DNA of 64,000 nt from Monodelphis domestica (taxonomy: Eukaryota; Chordata; Mammalia; Didelphimorphia; Didelphidae). Under the pieces are notes generated by a model. That model ran no database searches, was not told the DNA's origin, and saw only the letters and a list, made by a program, of their open reading frames with translations. The translations under genes and the position numbers were made by a program. The stretch is taken from contig NC_077227.1 of the NCBI RefSeq assembly GCF_027887165.1, positions 543,797,189 to 543,861,188 of the forward strand, in the 5' to 3' direction. Positions 21,000-32,159 of this stretch are shown one piece after another (position 1 is the stretch's first letter; each line of letters starts with the position of its first letter).

Positions 21000-21240
21000 C
21001 TTTGGGCATAATGGATTTTGAGTATGAATACCAGGGTTTGAGTTCTAGTGCTTTCATTATTTACTACTTGATAGACTTTAGACAAGTTAGCCTTTCCTAT
21101 TAACTCATTTGTAAAATAAGGGATTTGGATTAGCTGATCTCACAGCACTTTATTTTAGTTCCTATGGTCTTAAAACCATGAAGGGATCTGCAAGGTCCCT
21201 TCTAGTTCTAACACTACAAGATATGTATTCTAAGGACTCT
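21000..21240 (+). mobile_element. THER1 CORE-SINE
   Basis: 'gataccagggtttgag'-like head sequence, 'ctcatttgtaaaataaggga' (core) and 'ctgatctcacagcacttta' are in sense order. A second 3'-type end ('ctgcaaggtcccttctagtt') follows at 21188, suggesting a duplicated or second truncated copy. Confidence 0.65.
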
Positions 21241-21244
21241 TTAA

Positions 21245-22180
21245 ATCAAAAGAACCATATATTAATTTTTAATATAATAACAACCAGATATATGAACTTG
21301 GATAATTTATTACATCTCTTTAAGACTCGGTTTCCCTACTTACAAAACAAGATGGCGCAACATGTCTATCCTTCCTTAAAATTCTAATATGTTGATATAA
21401 TCAGTAATATATTTAATCAATTAAACTTTGAAGGACTCATCATATTCTTCTATCAAAGTTTCATATATTCTGTGCTGCAAGAGTGTGTGGGGGGACACAG
21501 AATAGTATGGTGAATCTAGGACTAGCTAGAGATCTAAGGCAACCTCTCACCAATTGGTAGACCAAGACTCCAGGGCAGTATTTAGTAACAGGCACTATAT
21601 GAAAATGGGAAAGTCTCATCAGTTTTCCTTATGCTCAGAAAAACAAACCAGTCCAAATCCCTTTTCTAGTCATATATTTCATTAATATTATCTTATATAC
21701 TAGTTCTTTTCATGATTCCTTTTGACAAGATGTTTTAGAGCTCTATTAATCTCTCTGTTGGCTTTTGGGACATCCTTAGCATTAATTCTTCAAATACTAT
21801 AACATTTCATGATTTTCAGCTAATGTAGCTTCATCAGAAAAACTGTGAATATTTTTTTTAATGGGCTTTTGTTTCAGAGAGAAACTTAGTGGAGTTGAAG
21901 ATGTATGAAAATTCTTAGAAGCATAGAACAATTTCCCAACTGCTATCCAGTCTATTCTTCTTGTCATTATTAAATTCTTATGCAAGTACATTGTCTTCTT
22001 GTGGTGTTTGTTTAAGATATATGTGCCAATGCTCCAGCTCTACAAGTTGTCTATCAAATTGTAATTAAGTCAGTTTTCTTTGAATGATTAAGAATTTCAT
22101 TTAGGAAGATATGAGATGCTCTGGGGTTTGATGCAATTCAATCCATTATCAGCCACAAACAGGAAGAGCTCTGGTACTGA
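21245..22180. other. Unassigned stretch
   Basis: About 0.9 kb with no recognised repeat. Small frames here show no domain. Confidence 0.3.
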
Positions 22181-22184
22181 AGTT

Positions 22185-22350
22185 AGTGGAGCAAGATTCA
22201 AAGCCAACCTCTGACATTTTTGACCTGTGTGACCTTGAGCAAATAATTTTTCTCTTCTAGAACCTCAATTTTCTCCTCTATAAAATGAGGTAGGAGTATA
22301 TAGCTTCTGTAATCCTTTCAACCTCAAGATCTATTACCATATGGTATTAG
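22185..22350 (+). mobile_element. THER1 CORE-SINE
   Basis: 'gacctgtgtgaccttgagca', 'ctcctctataaaatgaggta' and 'atcctttcaacctcaagatc' are in sense order. Confidence 0.72.
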
Positions 22351-22354
22351 AAAC

Positions 22355-22695
22355 AGCTGGAAAACTATCATCCACAAAGATTTAACTCGGTGCTAGATAG
22401 TCCAGATCAGTAATAAACACATTTGGCAAGAATAGGTCAACATCTTTTATATTTTTATATTATTTCTAAGAAGAGGATCTTCAAAACAAGTAATCTATGT
22501 TTTGGCATCTTTCAAGGGATCTTAAATAATTTTGACATATATGTAGGTACCTTGTTATAGGAGAACCCAGAAGGAGGAAATCTACAAAATCAAATGATTT
22601 TATACAATCACAGTGCCATCTTATATTCAATATATCTCTCAGTGAATTTATAAACACAAACATATATGTGTGAAAGGAGAAAGTCTCTAGCTCCT
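22355..22695. other. Unassigned stretch
   Basis: No repeat or coding signal recognised. Confidence 0.3.
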
Positions 22696-22699
22696 GTTC

Positions 22700-23015
22700 T
22701 GGGGCTCCTGATTATTTAGAATTCTCTATAGCCTACTCCATACCAATCCAATTGTTCTCTGGTCATCTATATGTCATGCTACCATGAATGTAAGTTTCTA
22801 TTGTGCCCCACTTCATATGTTTGCACCTCTAGTTATGGGATTGTATTCATTAATATACACACTCTTGGAAAGGATATGCCAGCTGAGTGTCCTGGAGATC
22901 AACTCCACTAGACCTTCTCATATCAAAATACTCCTACCTGATCACCTTTTGCCCATTTATACTGTTTTCCTCTCTTGGATTCTAAACTCCTTAAGAATTA
23001 CATACTATTCATTTG
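22700..23015 (+). mobile_element. L2 LINE fragment
   Basis: 'ctcttggattctaaactcct' and upstream pyrimidine-rich sequence with 'cctgatcaccttttgcccat' fit the L2 3' region in sense orientation. It is diverged. Confidence 0.45.
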
Positions 23016-23023
23016 GGTGTACG

Positions 23024-23027
<4 letters not shown>

Positions 23028-23084
<57 letters not shown>
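23028..23084. repeat. (GT)n microsatellite
   Basis: About 28 GT units. The plus-strand frame ending in a Cys-Val repeat is produced by it. Confidence 0.95.
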
Positions 23085-23087
<3 letters not shown>

Positions 23088-23284
23088 TAGTGGTCTCTCC
23101 TCTTACCCATTTAATTGTGGATTTCTAGTAATTTTTTCCATTGTTAGATAATGGTTTTAATTAACTTGGAACATTTTTCACACTGAGTGCTTATAAATCA
23201 TTCAATATAGTAGACAAGGATAGAATTAGTATTATTCTGATTTGTTTAGCTATATGTGTGGATGTCTGTCTGTGTGACTATCTG

Positions 23285-23405
23285 TGTAAATCTGAACAAT
23301 GTGGAATGGTGGGTAGAGACCTGAGCAGGATAACAGGATTCAAGTCTGTCTCTGCAACTCTGGGAAAGTGTCTTAAATACTCAGTGTTCTAGACTAATAT
23401 CCAAA
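23285..23405 (+). mobile_element. MIR fragment
   Basis: 'gtggaatggtgggtagagac' and 'acaggattcaagtctgtctc' followed by 'gggaaagtgtcttaa' match the MIR head and core. Confidence 0.5.
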
Positions 23406-23524
23406 CTTATATTCCAAGAACAGTTGTAGTTTTGCATCTTTGTAAAGATTTCCCTATACCAGCCAACGAAATCTTAAGTCTAATGTCTTCTTTGACACTG
23501 CCACCATCTCAGTTGAGTCTCATC

Positions 23525-24165
23525 ATCTTGTGATTGAAGTATAATAAAGTCCTCTGGTGGGTCTGCCTCCCTTGTCTTTCCTTACCCCAATTCCTCCTCC
23601 ATTCAGTCACCAAAATGATTTTCTTGAAGTCCAAATATCCACCTACTCAATAAGGCCCAACAGTTCTCTATTGCCTCCAGGATCAAATACAAAACCCTCT
23701 ACTTAGTGTTCAAAAGCCTTCATAACCACCACCACGACCCCCATGCCATTCCAGTCTTTTTACATCTTACTTATACTAGGTACTCTTTCTTCATTGTTCC
23801 TTCCCGTCCCGTAAACAGGACAATTTATATCTCAACTATGGGCATTTTCACTGACTGTATCCCAGACCTGAAATGCTCTCCCTCCTCAATCTACTTATTG
23901 TTTTCCCTGACTTCCTTCAAGTTTCAACTAAAATCCCGTCCTTCATAGTAAGCATCTCTCAAGCCCTTTTACTTTTAGTGCCTTCACTTGTTTCAATTAA
24001 TCCTCAATATATGTTGTTTAGACGTTGCCTGCTATCTTCTCTGTTGAATCATGAGCTCCTTAAGGGAAAGGTTTGTGTTTTTTTGCTTCTTTTTTGTATC
24101 TCTCATGCTTAACATATTACCTGCCACATAGTGGGTGCATCATAAATATTTGTTGACTGACTAGT
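23525..24165 (+). mobile_element. L2 LINE 3' region, well preserved
   Basis: Successive sense motifs are 'ctattgcctccaggatcaaa', 'cctgaaatgctctccctcct', 'ttccttcaagtttcaactaa', 'atcatgagctccttaaggga', 'ttacctgccacatagtgggt' and 'ataaatatttgttgactgac'. Together they give about 640 bp reaching the L2 3' terminus. Frames at 23706-23948 and 23873-24112 are inside it. Confidence 0.88.
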
Positions 24166-24221
24166 TCAAAATATGTTCAGATATCTACATAAGCATGTTT
24201 CTTGATAGGTAATTATTAGAT

Positions 24222-24392
24222 ATAGTTGATAGAGATAGATAGAGACAGATAGACATGCAGAAAAACAGACAGAAATATAAATGGACAGATGGAAAGATAG
24301 ACAGATGGATAGATGATAGATAGATAGAAAGATAGATAGATAGATAGAGAGAGAGACAGAGACAGACAGATGGACAGATGGAAAGATAGACA
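24222..24392. repeat. (GATA/GACA)n tetranucleotide array
   Basis: GATA and GACA units with impurities run for about 170 bp. Minus-strand Ser-Ile-Tyr-Leu frames come from the repeat. Confidence 0.9.
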
Positions 24393-24579
24393 TTCACAAA
24401 ATAAAACAACAAATGTTTAATCAGCTACTAATATTCACAGAGTTCTACAGAAGGCAATGACAGAAACGTAAAGTTAAAATAATATTAGATCTTTTCTATT
24501 CAAGGAATTAAAGTCTAATCTCCTTTGAGCCTGACCTTTATCTTTCAAGGCAAATAGCATACACTTATATCCATTTTAC

Positions 24580-24850
24580 AGGGTTCAGTTCAATTAAAAA
24601 TAAATTAAGTGTCTACTTCTAGCATTCTGTTTAGTATTAAGCATAAAAAAATGAAACCAGTCTCTGTCCTCAAATAACTTATATTCTATTGAAGTTGAAA
24701 TTTAGTCACAAAAAGTATAAGTGATTACTCAGGCATACAAGTAGTAAATGTCATTGACAGTATTAGAATTGGAACCCTGGTCCTTTTGATCATCATTGAG
24801 AAGGTCCTTCTATTATGCCAAAGTGGTAACCTACCCAAAAATGGTTATAT
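24580..24850 (-). mobile_element. L2 3'-end fragment followed by a MIR fragment
   Basis: At 24580-24700, 'aataaattaagtgtctactt' and 'ctgtcctcaaataacttata' are the antisense L2 end. At 24715-24850, 'gattactcaggcatacaagt' and 'ggaaccctggtccttttgat' are the antisense MIR core and head. Confidence 0.6.
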
Positions 24851-24854
24851 GATT

Positions 24855-26945
24855 TAGCAAATAAATCTATAACCTTGTAGATCTGCCCATTAACTAGAGG
24901 TGAATTAGCTTTTCAGGAAAATTCAAAATGGCGGAAATGTTTGTCCTACGGTTAAATTTTCCCTAACTCCTACTACACATAATTCCTGCCTCCTCTTCCT
25001 CTCTCTAATATTCTTCTTCTTTTTTCCCTTCTATATCTTTACTAGACTAAGAAAAAAAATTAGCATATGCTTAAACTGCTTGGATTTCCTTCCTGAAACA
25101 AGACTTCTAAAAAAATCTTGGGATGGAGGTGGAGGCTTAAATAGAATGGTACAACTAGGTTGCTTAAAGCCATGAGGGCTACTACTGTCTGGCTTCTTTT
25201 AGGGGTAATAAAATTGATTTTTGTTATATAAACACATATATTCTGGTATGACTATGCAAGAAATGATTTAAATATCATGTATTTTAAATAAATTATTCCT
25301 CTTCAGTGATAGCTATATTCTAAAAAAAAGAGAAATTGGATAATCTCACAAGTAAGAGAGAAGATGTTCAACCTTTCAGTTTCCATAACCATAGTAAGAT
25401 CAATTAAACAATCAGAGGCAAGTTTAAATTTACATTTAGTTTTGTCAAGGAATGCAGTGGTAATTAGAGCCAAATGTCACATGGCAGGCTTGGATCAACA
25501 TAATTATTTTCTTCGCAGAGCATATGAAACAATGCCTGAGATCTTGTATCACATTACATGTTTGCCATCTTGACGTTTGATTATTTGAGATGGTAAGAAG
25601 GTACTTTTTCAGTGTTATTAGCCAATAAAACTTACAATTGCTCACACACACCTGGGATAAACGCTATCACTTTTAGTTCAGTATGCTATGATAGGCAAAT
25701 AAGCACTGGCTTTTTTTTCTTTCTTTCTTCCCTTTTTTAATAAGTTGTAAAAAGCTGGCTCAAAGATGTTATAAGACAAGGGGTAATCCTGACCTATAAT
25801 TGCTACAGAAACTAATCAGGAGAAACTGAGTCTTTAGCATTAAAATGCCCAAGACCTCTACTTAGGCATTTGAAATCTCTCATTACCAGCATGATGTGAT
25901 CTCGGATGCAGTCATATTTGAGAGAATAGTTAAAGACTTTGAGGGTGTTGACAAAAGTAGAGATATATTTCTGACTTTATGGCAGAAAATCATCACTCCA
26001 CCATTTGGTTGAGTCTATTCTGGAGACCTCTTGGGCAACTTAGAAGAGAGACCAATTCAGGAGATTTCCCCAAGGGATGCACATGCCATAGAAGAACACA
26101 AATCCATACTAGAGGAAGCTGCACAGTCAAACTCCCCAGAGAAACACTGATTTGCCACAAAGAGGGCTCACCTTGGTCACTTATTCTATCTCTTGTCAAT
26201 ACAGTCAATTTTGCAGTCATAATACAAGATTGAATTTAAGTAAAACGAGCCCCCAAACCTGGATTGTCTCTGACTTTTTAAGCTTTGCTACAGTCAGCCT
26301 CCAAATAGAAGAGAAGCTAGTAGCCTTGCTTCATTTACTGGCAGCAACTGCTGTTTTTCTGCTCTCATAGCTCAACTATCTTTATCATGGTAATGGAGTG
26401 GAAAGTTGGGCAGGATTAACTTGCTTTACTATGGGTGGTCCAATCAAATGCAGAGAAAATAGAATGAGGGCAAGGGGTTGGGGGAACAGGGAAAGAACCA
26501 GGGTACTAAAGAAGAGGGACAGGCATTAAGTGCAGTTAATTGTGAACACCATGATGCATCTTGGTACAAAAATAATAGTGCATCTTTCTGTCCTTTCACA
26601 CTATGGCATTTAAAATGAGGCACCATCATGTATCATAAGAAGAATGGGATTCAAGAATAGTTTATCATTTACTAGCTTTGGAAATTTGGGTCAGGAGCTC
26701 TAAAGCTCAAAGGAAGCAGAGGCTAGCAGTGAATAGCAAAGACAACAAAGACAAAATAAGGTGCTTTTTATTATTGTGTTATGGAAATAAGAAGGAAGTT
26801 CAGAGAAATGGTGGAGTTGCCTTCTGGGTAGATAGGCAAGATGAGATGGTCCACAAATGGAAGAATCAAGTTCTTTTTTGTTTCAATTTTCTGCACAAAA
26901 AGAAATTATCTTCAAACTGAGAAATGAAAAACATAAGAAGTTAAT
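24855..26945. other. Repeat-poor stretch of about 2.1 kb
   Basis: I recognise no transposon here, which is unusual for this window. Several overlapping frames on both strands (for example 25979-26233 plus and 25993-26220 minus) have no known domain, and opposing frames over the same bases argue against coding. The stretch either holds ancient repeats past recognition or unique sequence under some constraint. Confidence 0.35.
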
Positions 26946-26949
26946 TGGG

Positions 26950-27065
26950 AATAACCCAAAATAAACCAGGTCCAGATGAATGACATTCCACCTTGCTGAA
27001 AATACTCACAGATAAGATTGCTGAACCACTATCAGTAATCTTAGAAAACTTCTGTGAGGTCATGT
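26950..27065 (+). mobile_element. L3/CR1 LINE reverse-transcriptase fragment
   Basis: 'aaccaggtccagatgaatga' followed by 'cattccaccttgctgaaaat' and 'gattgctgaaccactatcag' corresponds to the CR1/L3 reverse-transcriptase segment with the protein pattern PGPDxxHPxxLK...IAEPLS. It is mutated and not open. Confidence 0.7.
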
Positions 27066-27069
27066 CTGT

Positions 27070-27315
27070 CCTTCCACAAATATTTCCTAGGCATATCGAC
27101 CATTCCCACTGATCATGTATGTATTTATGGAAAAATGTGCCTTAGGTTTCCAGGGGAGGATGTTTTGTTGCTATTTTTCTTATAGTACAATTTCCTTAAA
27201 TGCTTCTGCTTTGGAGGAAAAAATGAAAGAAAAGAAAAATATTAATTATGTACAATGGAATTTGAAAAAGGAAAATAGTACTTGCTTATTCCATCACATG
27301 CATGTCATGGATGAC
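27070..27315. other. Unassigned stretch
   Basis: A 72-codon frame (27115-27333) shows no domain. Confidence 0.3.
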
Positions 27316-27319
27316 TGTG

Positions 27320-27510
27320 AAGATTTTTTTTAACCTATGATTTTATTGGAGTAGGAAACTACTGGTCCTTCTACCAATGCAAAATGTCAACTACTTTGCA
27401 AATTATAGTCTTTTTGGTGTGCAGACTGACTATATGACTTATCAAGGATCACATGGCCAGTGAATGTGAGAGATAATTTAAACCTAGGACTTACCTATTC
27501 TGAGTGAAGT
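27320..27510 (-). mobile_element. MIR fragment
   Basis: 'gacttatcaaggatcacatg' followed by 'gccagtgaatgtgagagata' and 'taaacctaggacttacctat' are antisense MIR. Confidence 0.6.
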
Positions 27511-27748
27511 TCTCTATCTCCTTCATTATCTCTGTCTGGTATGTATATAATTTACATGAAATTTTATGTAGGTGACAAAGTAGGAATATGGGTCATTTGT
27601 TTTCTTAGATGCTTATATTGCAATTGATATCTGAGAATTTTTCCTGACACTTTCTGTATCTTTTCCACCTTCAGAGAGATAGATATCTTACAAAATTATC
27701 CTTTAATGCCCTCAAAATTGTGTCACCTGTAGCAAAGACTTATTGTAT

Positions 27749-27785
27749 ATGTGTGTGTGTGTGTGTGTGTGTATGTGTGTGTGTG
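27749..27785. repeat. (GT)n microsatellite
   Basis: About 18 GT units with one A interruption. Confidence 0.93.
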
Positions 27786-27934
27786 ACATATAGTTCAGTT
27801 ATTTTTCTCCATCTTTGTTTGCTTCAGTGGCATTTCTAGTTCCATTTGAAGCATATATAAGACTATGATGTCAGAGTTCAAAGGTGATTACTACCTTTAA
27901 TGGTAAAAGAGTGTATTATTTTAAAAAATTACAG

Positions 27935-28129
27935 GGGGCAGCAGGGTAGCTCAGTGGATTGAGAGCCAGGCCTAGAGACGGGAGGTCCTAGGTTCAAATC
28001 TGACCTCAGACACTTCCCAGCTGTGTGACCCTGGGCAAGTCACTTGACCCCCATTGCCTAGCCCTTACTATTCTTCTGCCTTGGAACCAATACACAGTAT
28101 TGACTCCAAGATGGAAGGTAAGGGTTTAA
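27935..28129 (+). mobile_element. tRNA-derived SINE (WSINE1-like), young-looking, with perfect target duplication
   Basis: A complete copy. The head 'gcagggtagctcagtggatt' carries an A-box-like element, and the B-box 'ggttcaaatct' follows. Then come 'ctgtgtgaccctgggcaagt', 'cattgcctagcccttact' and the tail 'gatggaaggtaagggttt'. Flanks 27923-27934 and 28130-28141 are identical (aaaaaattacag). It is nearly the same as the copy at 58063, so both are recent. RNA polymerase III could start at the internal boxes. Confidence 0.95.
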
Positions 28130-28304
28130 AAAAAATTACAGATATTTCCCATATTTGAGTAATTTGTTGTTTTGTCTCCATTTTTACCTTACATGCCTTC
28201 AAGATAATTCTGGTTAGTTGGATTTCTTACTAAGCTTTTTTCTTTTACTTGATTTTTCCTTCCATTTCTTCTCGGTATTTTATGATGTAATAACACTAAC
28301 ATAA

Positions 28305-28640
28305 CACACTGTTCTTTTTTATTTTAAATTTATTTGTTTGTTTGTTTGCTTGTTCATTTGAAATCTTCAGGTAATTCTCTCCTTCCTTCCTTGCACTAAC
28401 ATAGACCTTCTTCAACAAAAACGATAAATTTATATATAATGACTATGTCTTGTTTGTTTCTACTTATCAATCTTTTCTTTGGAGGTGAACATTCACAAGT
28501 CATTCTTCAAATAATATTTCATACATTTATATAATGTTCTCTTGGTTCTGCCTGTTTCACTTTTCAGAATTCCATTCAGGTCTTTCTGACATTCTTCATA
28601 ATACTTTAAAAATAAACTCACTCTAAATATTTATTCCTTT
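28305..28640 (-). mobile_element. L1 LINE 3' region
   Basis: It starts with a T/(TTTG)-rich tract (the antisense of the tail). It continues through 'aatgttctcttggttctgcc', 'tgtttcacttttcagaattc' and 'caggtctttctgacattctt', the usual antisense order of a marsupial L1 3' region. Confidence 0.65.
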
Positions 28641-28644
28641 AGCT

Positions 28645-29395
28645 GCCGTTTCTTTCTCTTTGACAAATGTGACAAATGTTTGCTGTAAATAGAGGTGTTT
28701 TGGCTCTTTGAGTCAATTGAGTAATATTCATTAAATGTCTGTGTAAGAATGTTGTAATCAGATTCTATATCTTTTACTCCATCCATTTCCCTTTTACTGT
28801 TATCAGTATTTCATTTTAATAGCTCTGATTTGTGCTACTTTAATTCAATATCAATTAATATTTGTATCAGATAAGCATCTCACATTTAGAGTAATAATGG
28901 CTAAATTCATGTATGTAGTCTTAGAGCTTTGTAGTTCATATTACCGTCTGCCAATCTTCTTCTAATATTTTCCTATCCTTAGTGCAAAAAAATTGAAAAT
29001 AGATTGAACTTAAAAAATAATCATTTTATACTTTTATTTTGTTTCATATACTGCCATGACTAAAAAATTCACCATGTTGTTAATGTACTAATGATAAGGA
29101 TTTCTGTACTTAAGTAGGCTCAACCAAAGGAAAAAAATATATATACTTTCTTTTATTGAGACTGTATTTAAACCTTTATTAACATGTTAGTACATGATGG
29201 AACCTGTTCTTCATTGACTTGATCTTTAGCATCTCAAGGTCTTCTCCTTTCTAGGACAAGTTATTAGAATGAGATTTTGTGGAGGCATTTTAATACATTA
29301 AGTAAATGCAAAAAATAAGCATATAGCTAATAATTATATTAAAATAAGCATATAGCTAATAATTATATTATTTTCCATATTGCATTCTAATATAA
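28645..29395. other. Unassigned AT-rich stretch
   Basis: No repeat family recognised apart from the 29-bp tandem duplication listed separately. Confidence 0.3.
29312..29369. repeat. Exact 29-bp tandem duplication
   Basis: 29312-29340 and 29341-29369 are identical and adjoin head to tail (unit begins aaaataagcatatagctaat). The absence of any mismatch suggests a recent replication-slippage event. Confidence 0.95.
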
Positions 29396-29399
29396 ATTT

Positions 29400-29625
29400 G
29401 CTATTGTTGTTTCTGGCTCTTTATGTTTCTATTTCAGGTTTTTTTGGCAAAAATACTGGAGTGATTTGCTATTTACTTTTCCCATTATTTTATATATGAG
29501 GAAGCTGAGTTGAATGGGTTTAAGTGACTTGACCAGGGTCACACAGCTAATATATGTCTGAGGCAATATTTGAACTCTTCCTGACTCTAGGTCTGAAACT
29601 TTTCCCAATCATCCACCATGATGTC
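29400..29625 (-). mobile_element. MAR1-like SINE
   Basis: 'tttttttggcaaaaatactg', 'gagtgatttgctatttactt' and 'gtgacttgaccagggtcaca' are followed by the head 'cccaatcatccaccatgatg'. Minus orientation. Confidence 0.75.
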
Positions 29626-29654
29626 CAATTATGTGAATAGCAAATCATTCTAAG

Positions 29655-29870
29655 GCTTATCATATAGTTGAAAAAGCTTGGAGCCAAGGAAATTAAGCTC
29701 AATTTCAACTTTTCTACTCACCAACTTTGTAACCTTGGGCAAGACACTTAATGTTTCTCGATTCAATTTCCTATCCTATAAAATGAAGGGGTTAGGTGAA
29801 ATGATATCCAAGGTACTTCCCATTTTAAGCTCTCTGGTATTACATATTGGCATTATCAATCTATAATTCT
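29655..29870 (+). mobile_element. THER1 CORE-SINE
   Basis: 'gtaaccttgggcaagacact', 'cctatcctataaaatgaagg' and 'gatatccaaggtacttccca' are in sense order. Confidence 0.75.
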
Positions 29871-29874
29871 AACT

Positions 29875-30155
29875 TTTTCCCAGTCAACTTGGAAAGGATT
29901 TACCTTTTAGCCAGATGTTGCTTTTCAAAATTTTTCTTTTTTGAGTTTCTTTTTCTCTCTCCTTTGATATTGCCATGAAGTACTGTGTCTTTTATATGGA
30001 ATACACTGAAAATGAAGATATCACCTACTACACCTCTAATTGCACCTCAAATAATTATTGCCTTTCTATTATACATTGTTAAACCAAATCTGTAATTTTA
30101 TGGGTATGTGGTGCTCCCAGTAAGGAAATTCTACCTTATTAACTGAGATTGCCAA
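29875..30155. other. Unassigned stretch
   Basis: No repeat or coding signal recognised. Confidence 0.3.
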
Positions 30156-30159
30156 CTTG

Positions 30160-30630
30160 TCATTTCCCCTTTGTTTTCAAAGAGGACCAATGATATGGAG
30201 TGATTTCTTGACTTGGCCAAGAATTGGATTTAAGCAAGGTAGAGTTGTGCAGAGTTATCAGCCTTACATTCTCTTCCAGTCAAGGAAGTTGAGTCCCTGG
30301 AAAAAAAGTCAAGACTGTCTATGGCTCTGGATGGCGAGAATGATCTTAGAGTTTTTATTGTCTGACCAAGTTCTAAGCACTCCACAACAGCTTCTTCAGC
30401 TGCCTTTATGGCAATTGGAACAAATTGTTCTCATGCACTGCACTCATTCCACCAGGGAAAGGCTTCCTATGTCTGGGGTGGATATCCCTCTAACTCAGCC
30501 AAGGTTTTGAAGCTTGTCGGTGACCCTCTGCCCCAGCGTAATCCTCCTATGAAAATGGTGTTATCTGGGCATGGCCACTGCATGTGCATCTTCTTAGAGA
30601 GTTGCCTGAAGCAGCATAAGAGGTTAAAGG
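30160..30630 (+). repeat. Copy of an interspersed repeat family I cannot name
   Basis: The block begins 'cctttgttttcaaagaggac' and contains 'gaattggatttaagcaaggt', 'gtctgaccaagttctaagca' and 'catgcactgcactcattcca'. I recall similar sequence as dispersed copies in marsupial genomes, and a reverse-complement fragment occurs at 11205-11300. It has neither a poly-A tail nor obvious terminal repeats that I can see. The 117- and 76-codon frames inside overlap in different phases and have no domain. Confidence 0.6.
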
Positions 30631-30634
30631 AATT

Positions 30635-31145
30635 TTAAAGGGTCAAGGAGTTAGCATATGTCAGAGAAAGTGCTGGAAATCATATCTTCCTACTTGGTGA
30701 CTGGCTTTCTAGCCATTATGACACAAAACCTCTTTATTGTTGCCACATTACTGAAAATGATTAGCACTTCATATAAGGAAATTATTTTGTTTTTACCATT
30801 AGTTCCATTCATCTTTTATCCAATTAGTACCCTAATGAGTTAGGGTAAGCTATCATATTCATCTCACGAAAAGATTAGAAATAGTCATATCTTCCATATG
30901 TTGATAAAGGAAGTTCAGGGTCAACATTTCCTCTTTCTCTGACTAATTTGAACCCATTTGGGCCACTCACAAGAAATATAAGAGCATGTGATATTTCTAA
31001 AGGGAATGATGTAAAATTTTATCTGGTTTAACTTGGGCTATCTTTCAGGCTTTTGCATGTACACTGAAATTCATTTTTAAATGCATGGGTAAATTGTCAT
31101 TATTTTTATCAATGAATTTTGTATTCTAGAGAAAAAAAGAGACAT
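30635..31145. other. Unassigned stretch
   Basis: No repeat recognised. A 61-codon hydrophobic frame (30658-30843) is not supported by anything else. Confidence 0.3.
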
Positions 31146-31149
31146 CCCG

Positions 31150-31600
31150 AAATCAGTATATAGCTGCATTTTACCTGGGAATCTAGTCTGGGGGAAGTCT
31201 ATTAAAAACCAGGTTACTGACTCCCTAGATGTGGCCAGTGTATTCCATGGACCCATTTCATTGTGAATTCAGAAAGGGCAGCACCATGCCGTGAAGTTCA
31301 CCATTCGACACAGCAGAAGTGGGCCAGAGAATTCGCCTCTGAGATGAAGATAGAGGGAAGGGTTTGCATTTTTAGCTGTTCCTGGGCATCTCAAAGATCT
31401 GAGCTTCTTAGGCTCCCTGCTTAGACTCTACATTTTGCCCTTGAACTGACCTGGTTTTTCCCAGCTTCACTCATTTTTCATTCAGTCATTACCCTTGCGC
31501 TTGGATTCACCACCACTATCGTCCATGCAGATTTGCTTAGCTCTTGGTGACCTTTCAAAAGCCACGGAATGTTCTTTTCAGTGAAAAGCTAGCACTAAGA
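31150..31600. other. Unique stretch, possible conserved non-coding element
   Basis: The stretch has balanced base composition, retained CpGs ('gccgtgaag', 'attcgcctc', 'tgcgcttgg', 'atcgtcc') and no transposon similarity. No long open frame is present. A regulatory role is inference. Confidence 0.25.
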
Positions 31601-31624
31601 GGGATCCAGAGGGGCAGAGTAGAA

Positions 31625-31880
31625 TACCAAATAGAGGCCTGGACTTGGAAAGGGAGATAGAATCGGACTCCCACTTTTCATGCTTCCTGGTTTGTGACCA
31701 AGGGCAAGTCACTTAATCTGTCTAGGTCTCATTCGTTGTCCTTTTAACTAACAAAGTGAAAATAATGACACTTGTAGAATCTACCTTTCAGAGAAATGGT
31801 GAAGTCTAAATGAGGCAATATATTTAAAGCTGTTTGTAAATTTTAAAATACTATATAAAGAGTTGTTAGTAAGAGGTAAA
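31625..31880 (+). mobile_element. MIR CORE-SINE
   Basis: Head 'gaggcctggacttggaaagg', core 'ccaagggcaagtcacttaat' and 3' part 'taaatgaggcaatatattta' are in sense order. Confidence 0.75.
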
Positions 31881-31984
31881 AGTACAACAAAGATTTTTGG
31901 CTATTTAGATTTGAATATGGAAAAACAATTTGAATTTCTCTATACCTCAGGTTGATAACCCAGACAATCAGTATGGAATTATTC

Positions 31985-32155
31985 AAAGACCACCAGGGAT
32001 GGAATTAGAGGGACTATGTTGGTCTGTGACTTACTACTTTGATGACCTTTGGCCAGTCACTTCTCTTCTGGGACTTGGTTTCCTCATCTGTATAATTAAG
32101 GAATCAGCCTAGCAGGCTGATGTCCCATTTGGCTCTAATTTATAATCCTATGAAA
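31985..32155 (+). mobile_element. THER1 CORE-SINE
   Basis: 'tttggccagtcacttctctt' and 'tttcctcatctgtataatta' followed by 'gctctaatttataatcctat' are in sense order with a THER1-type end. Confidence 0.75.
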
Positions 32156-32159
32156 CTCA

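Noticed and set aside
22784-23086. 100-codon plus-strand frame ending in Cys-Val repeats
   Set aside because: The C-terminal half is the (GT)n tract and the rest lies in an L2 fragment.
24166-24412. Two minus-strand frames rich in Ser, Ile, Tyr and Leu
   Set aside because: They are translations of the GATA/GACA tetranucleotide array.
30157-30638. 117- and 76-codon overlapping frames
   Set aside because: They sit in different phases within a multi-copy interspersed repeat and have no domain.
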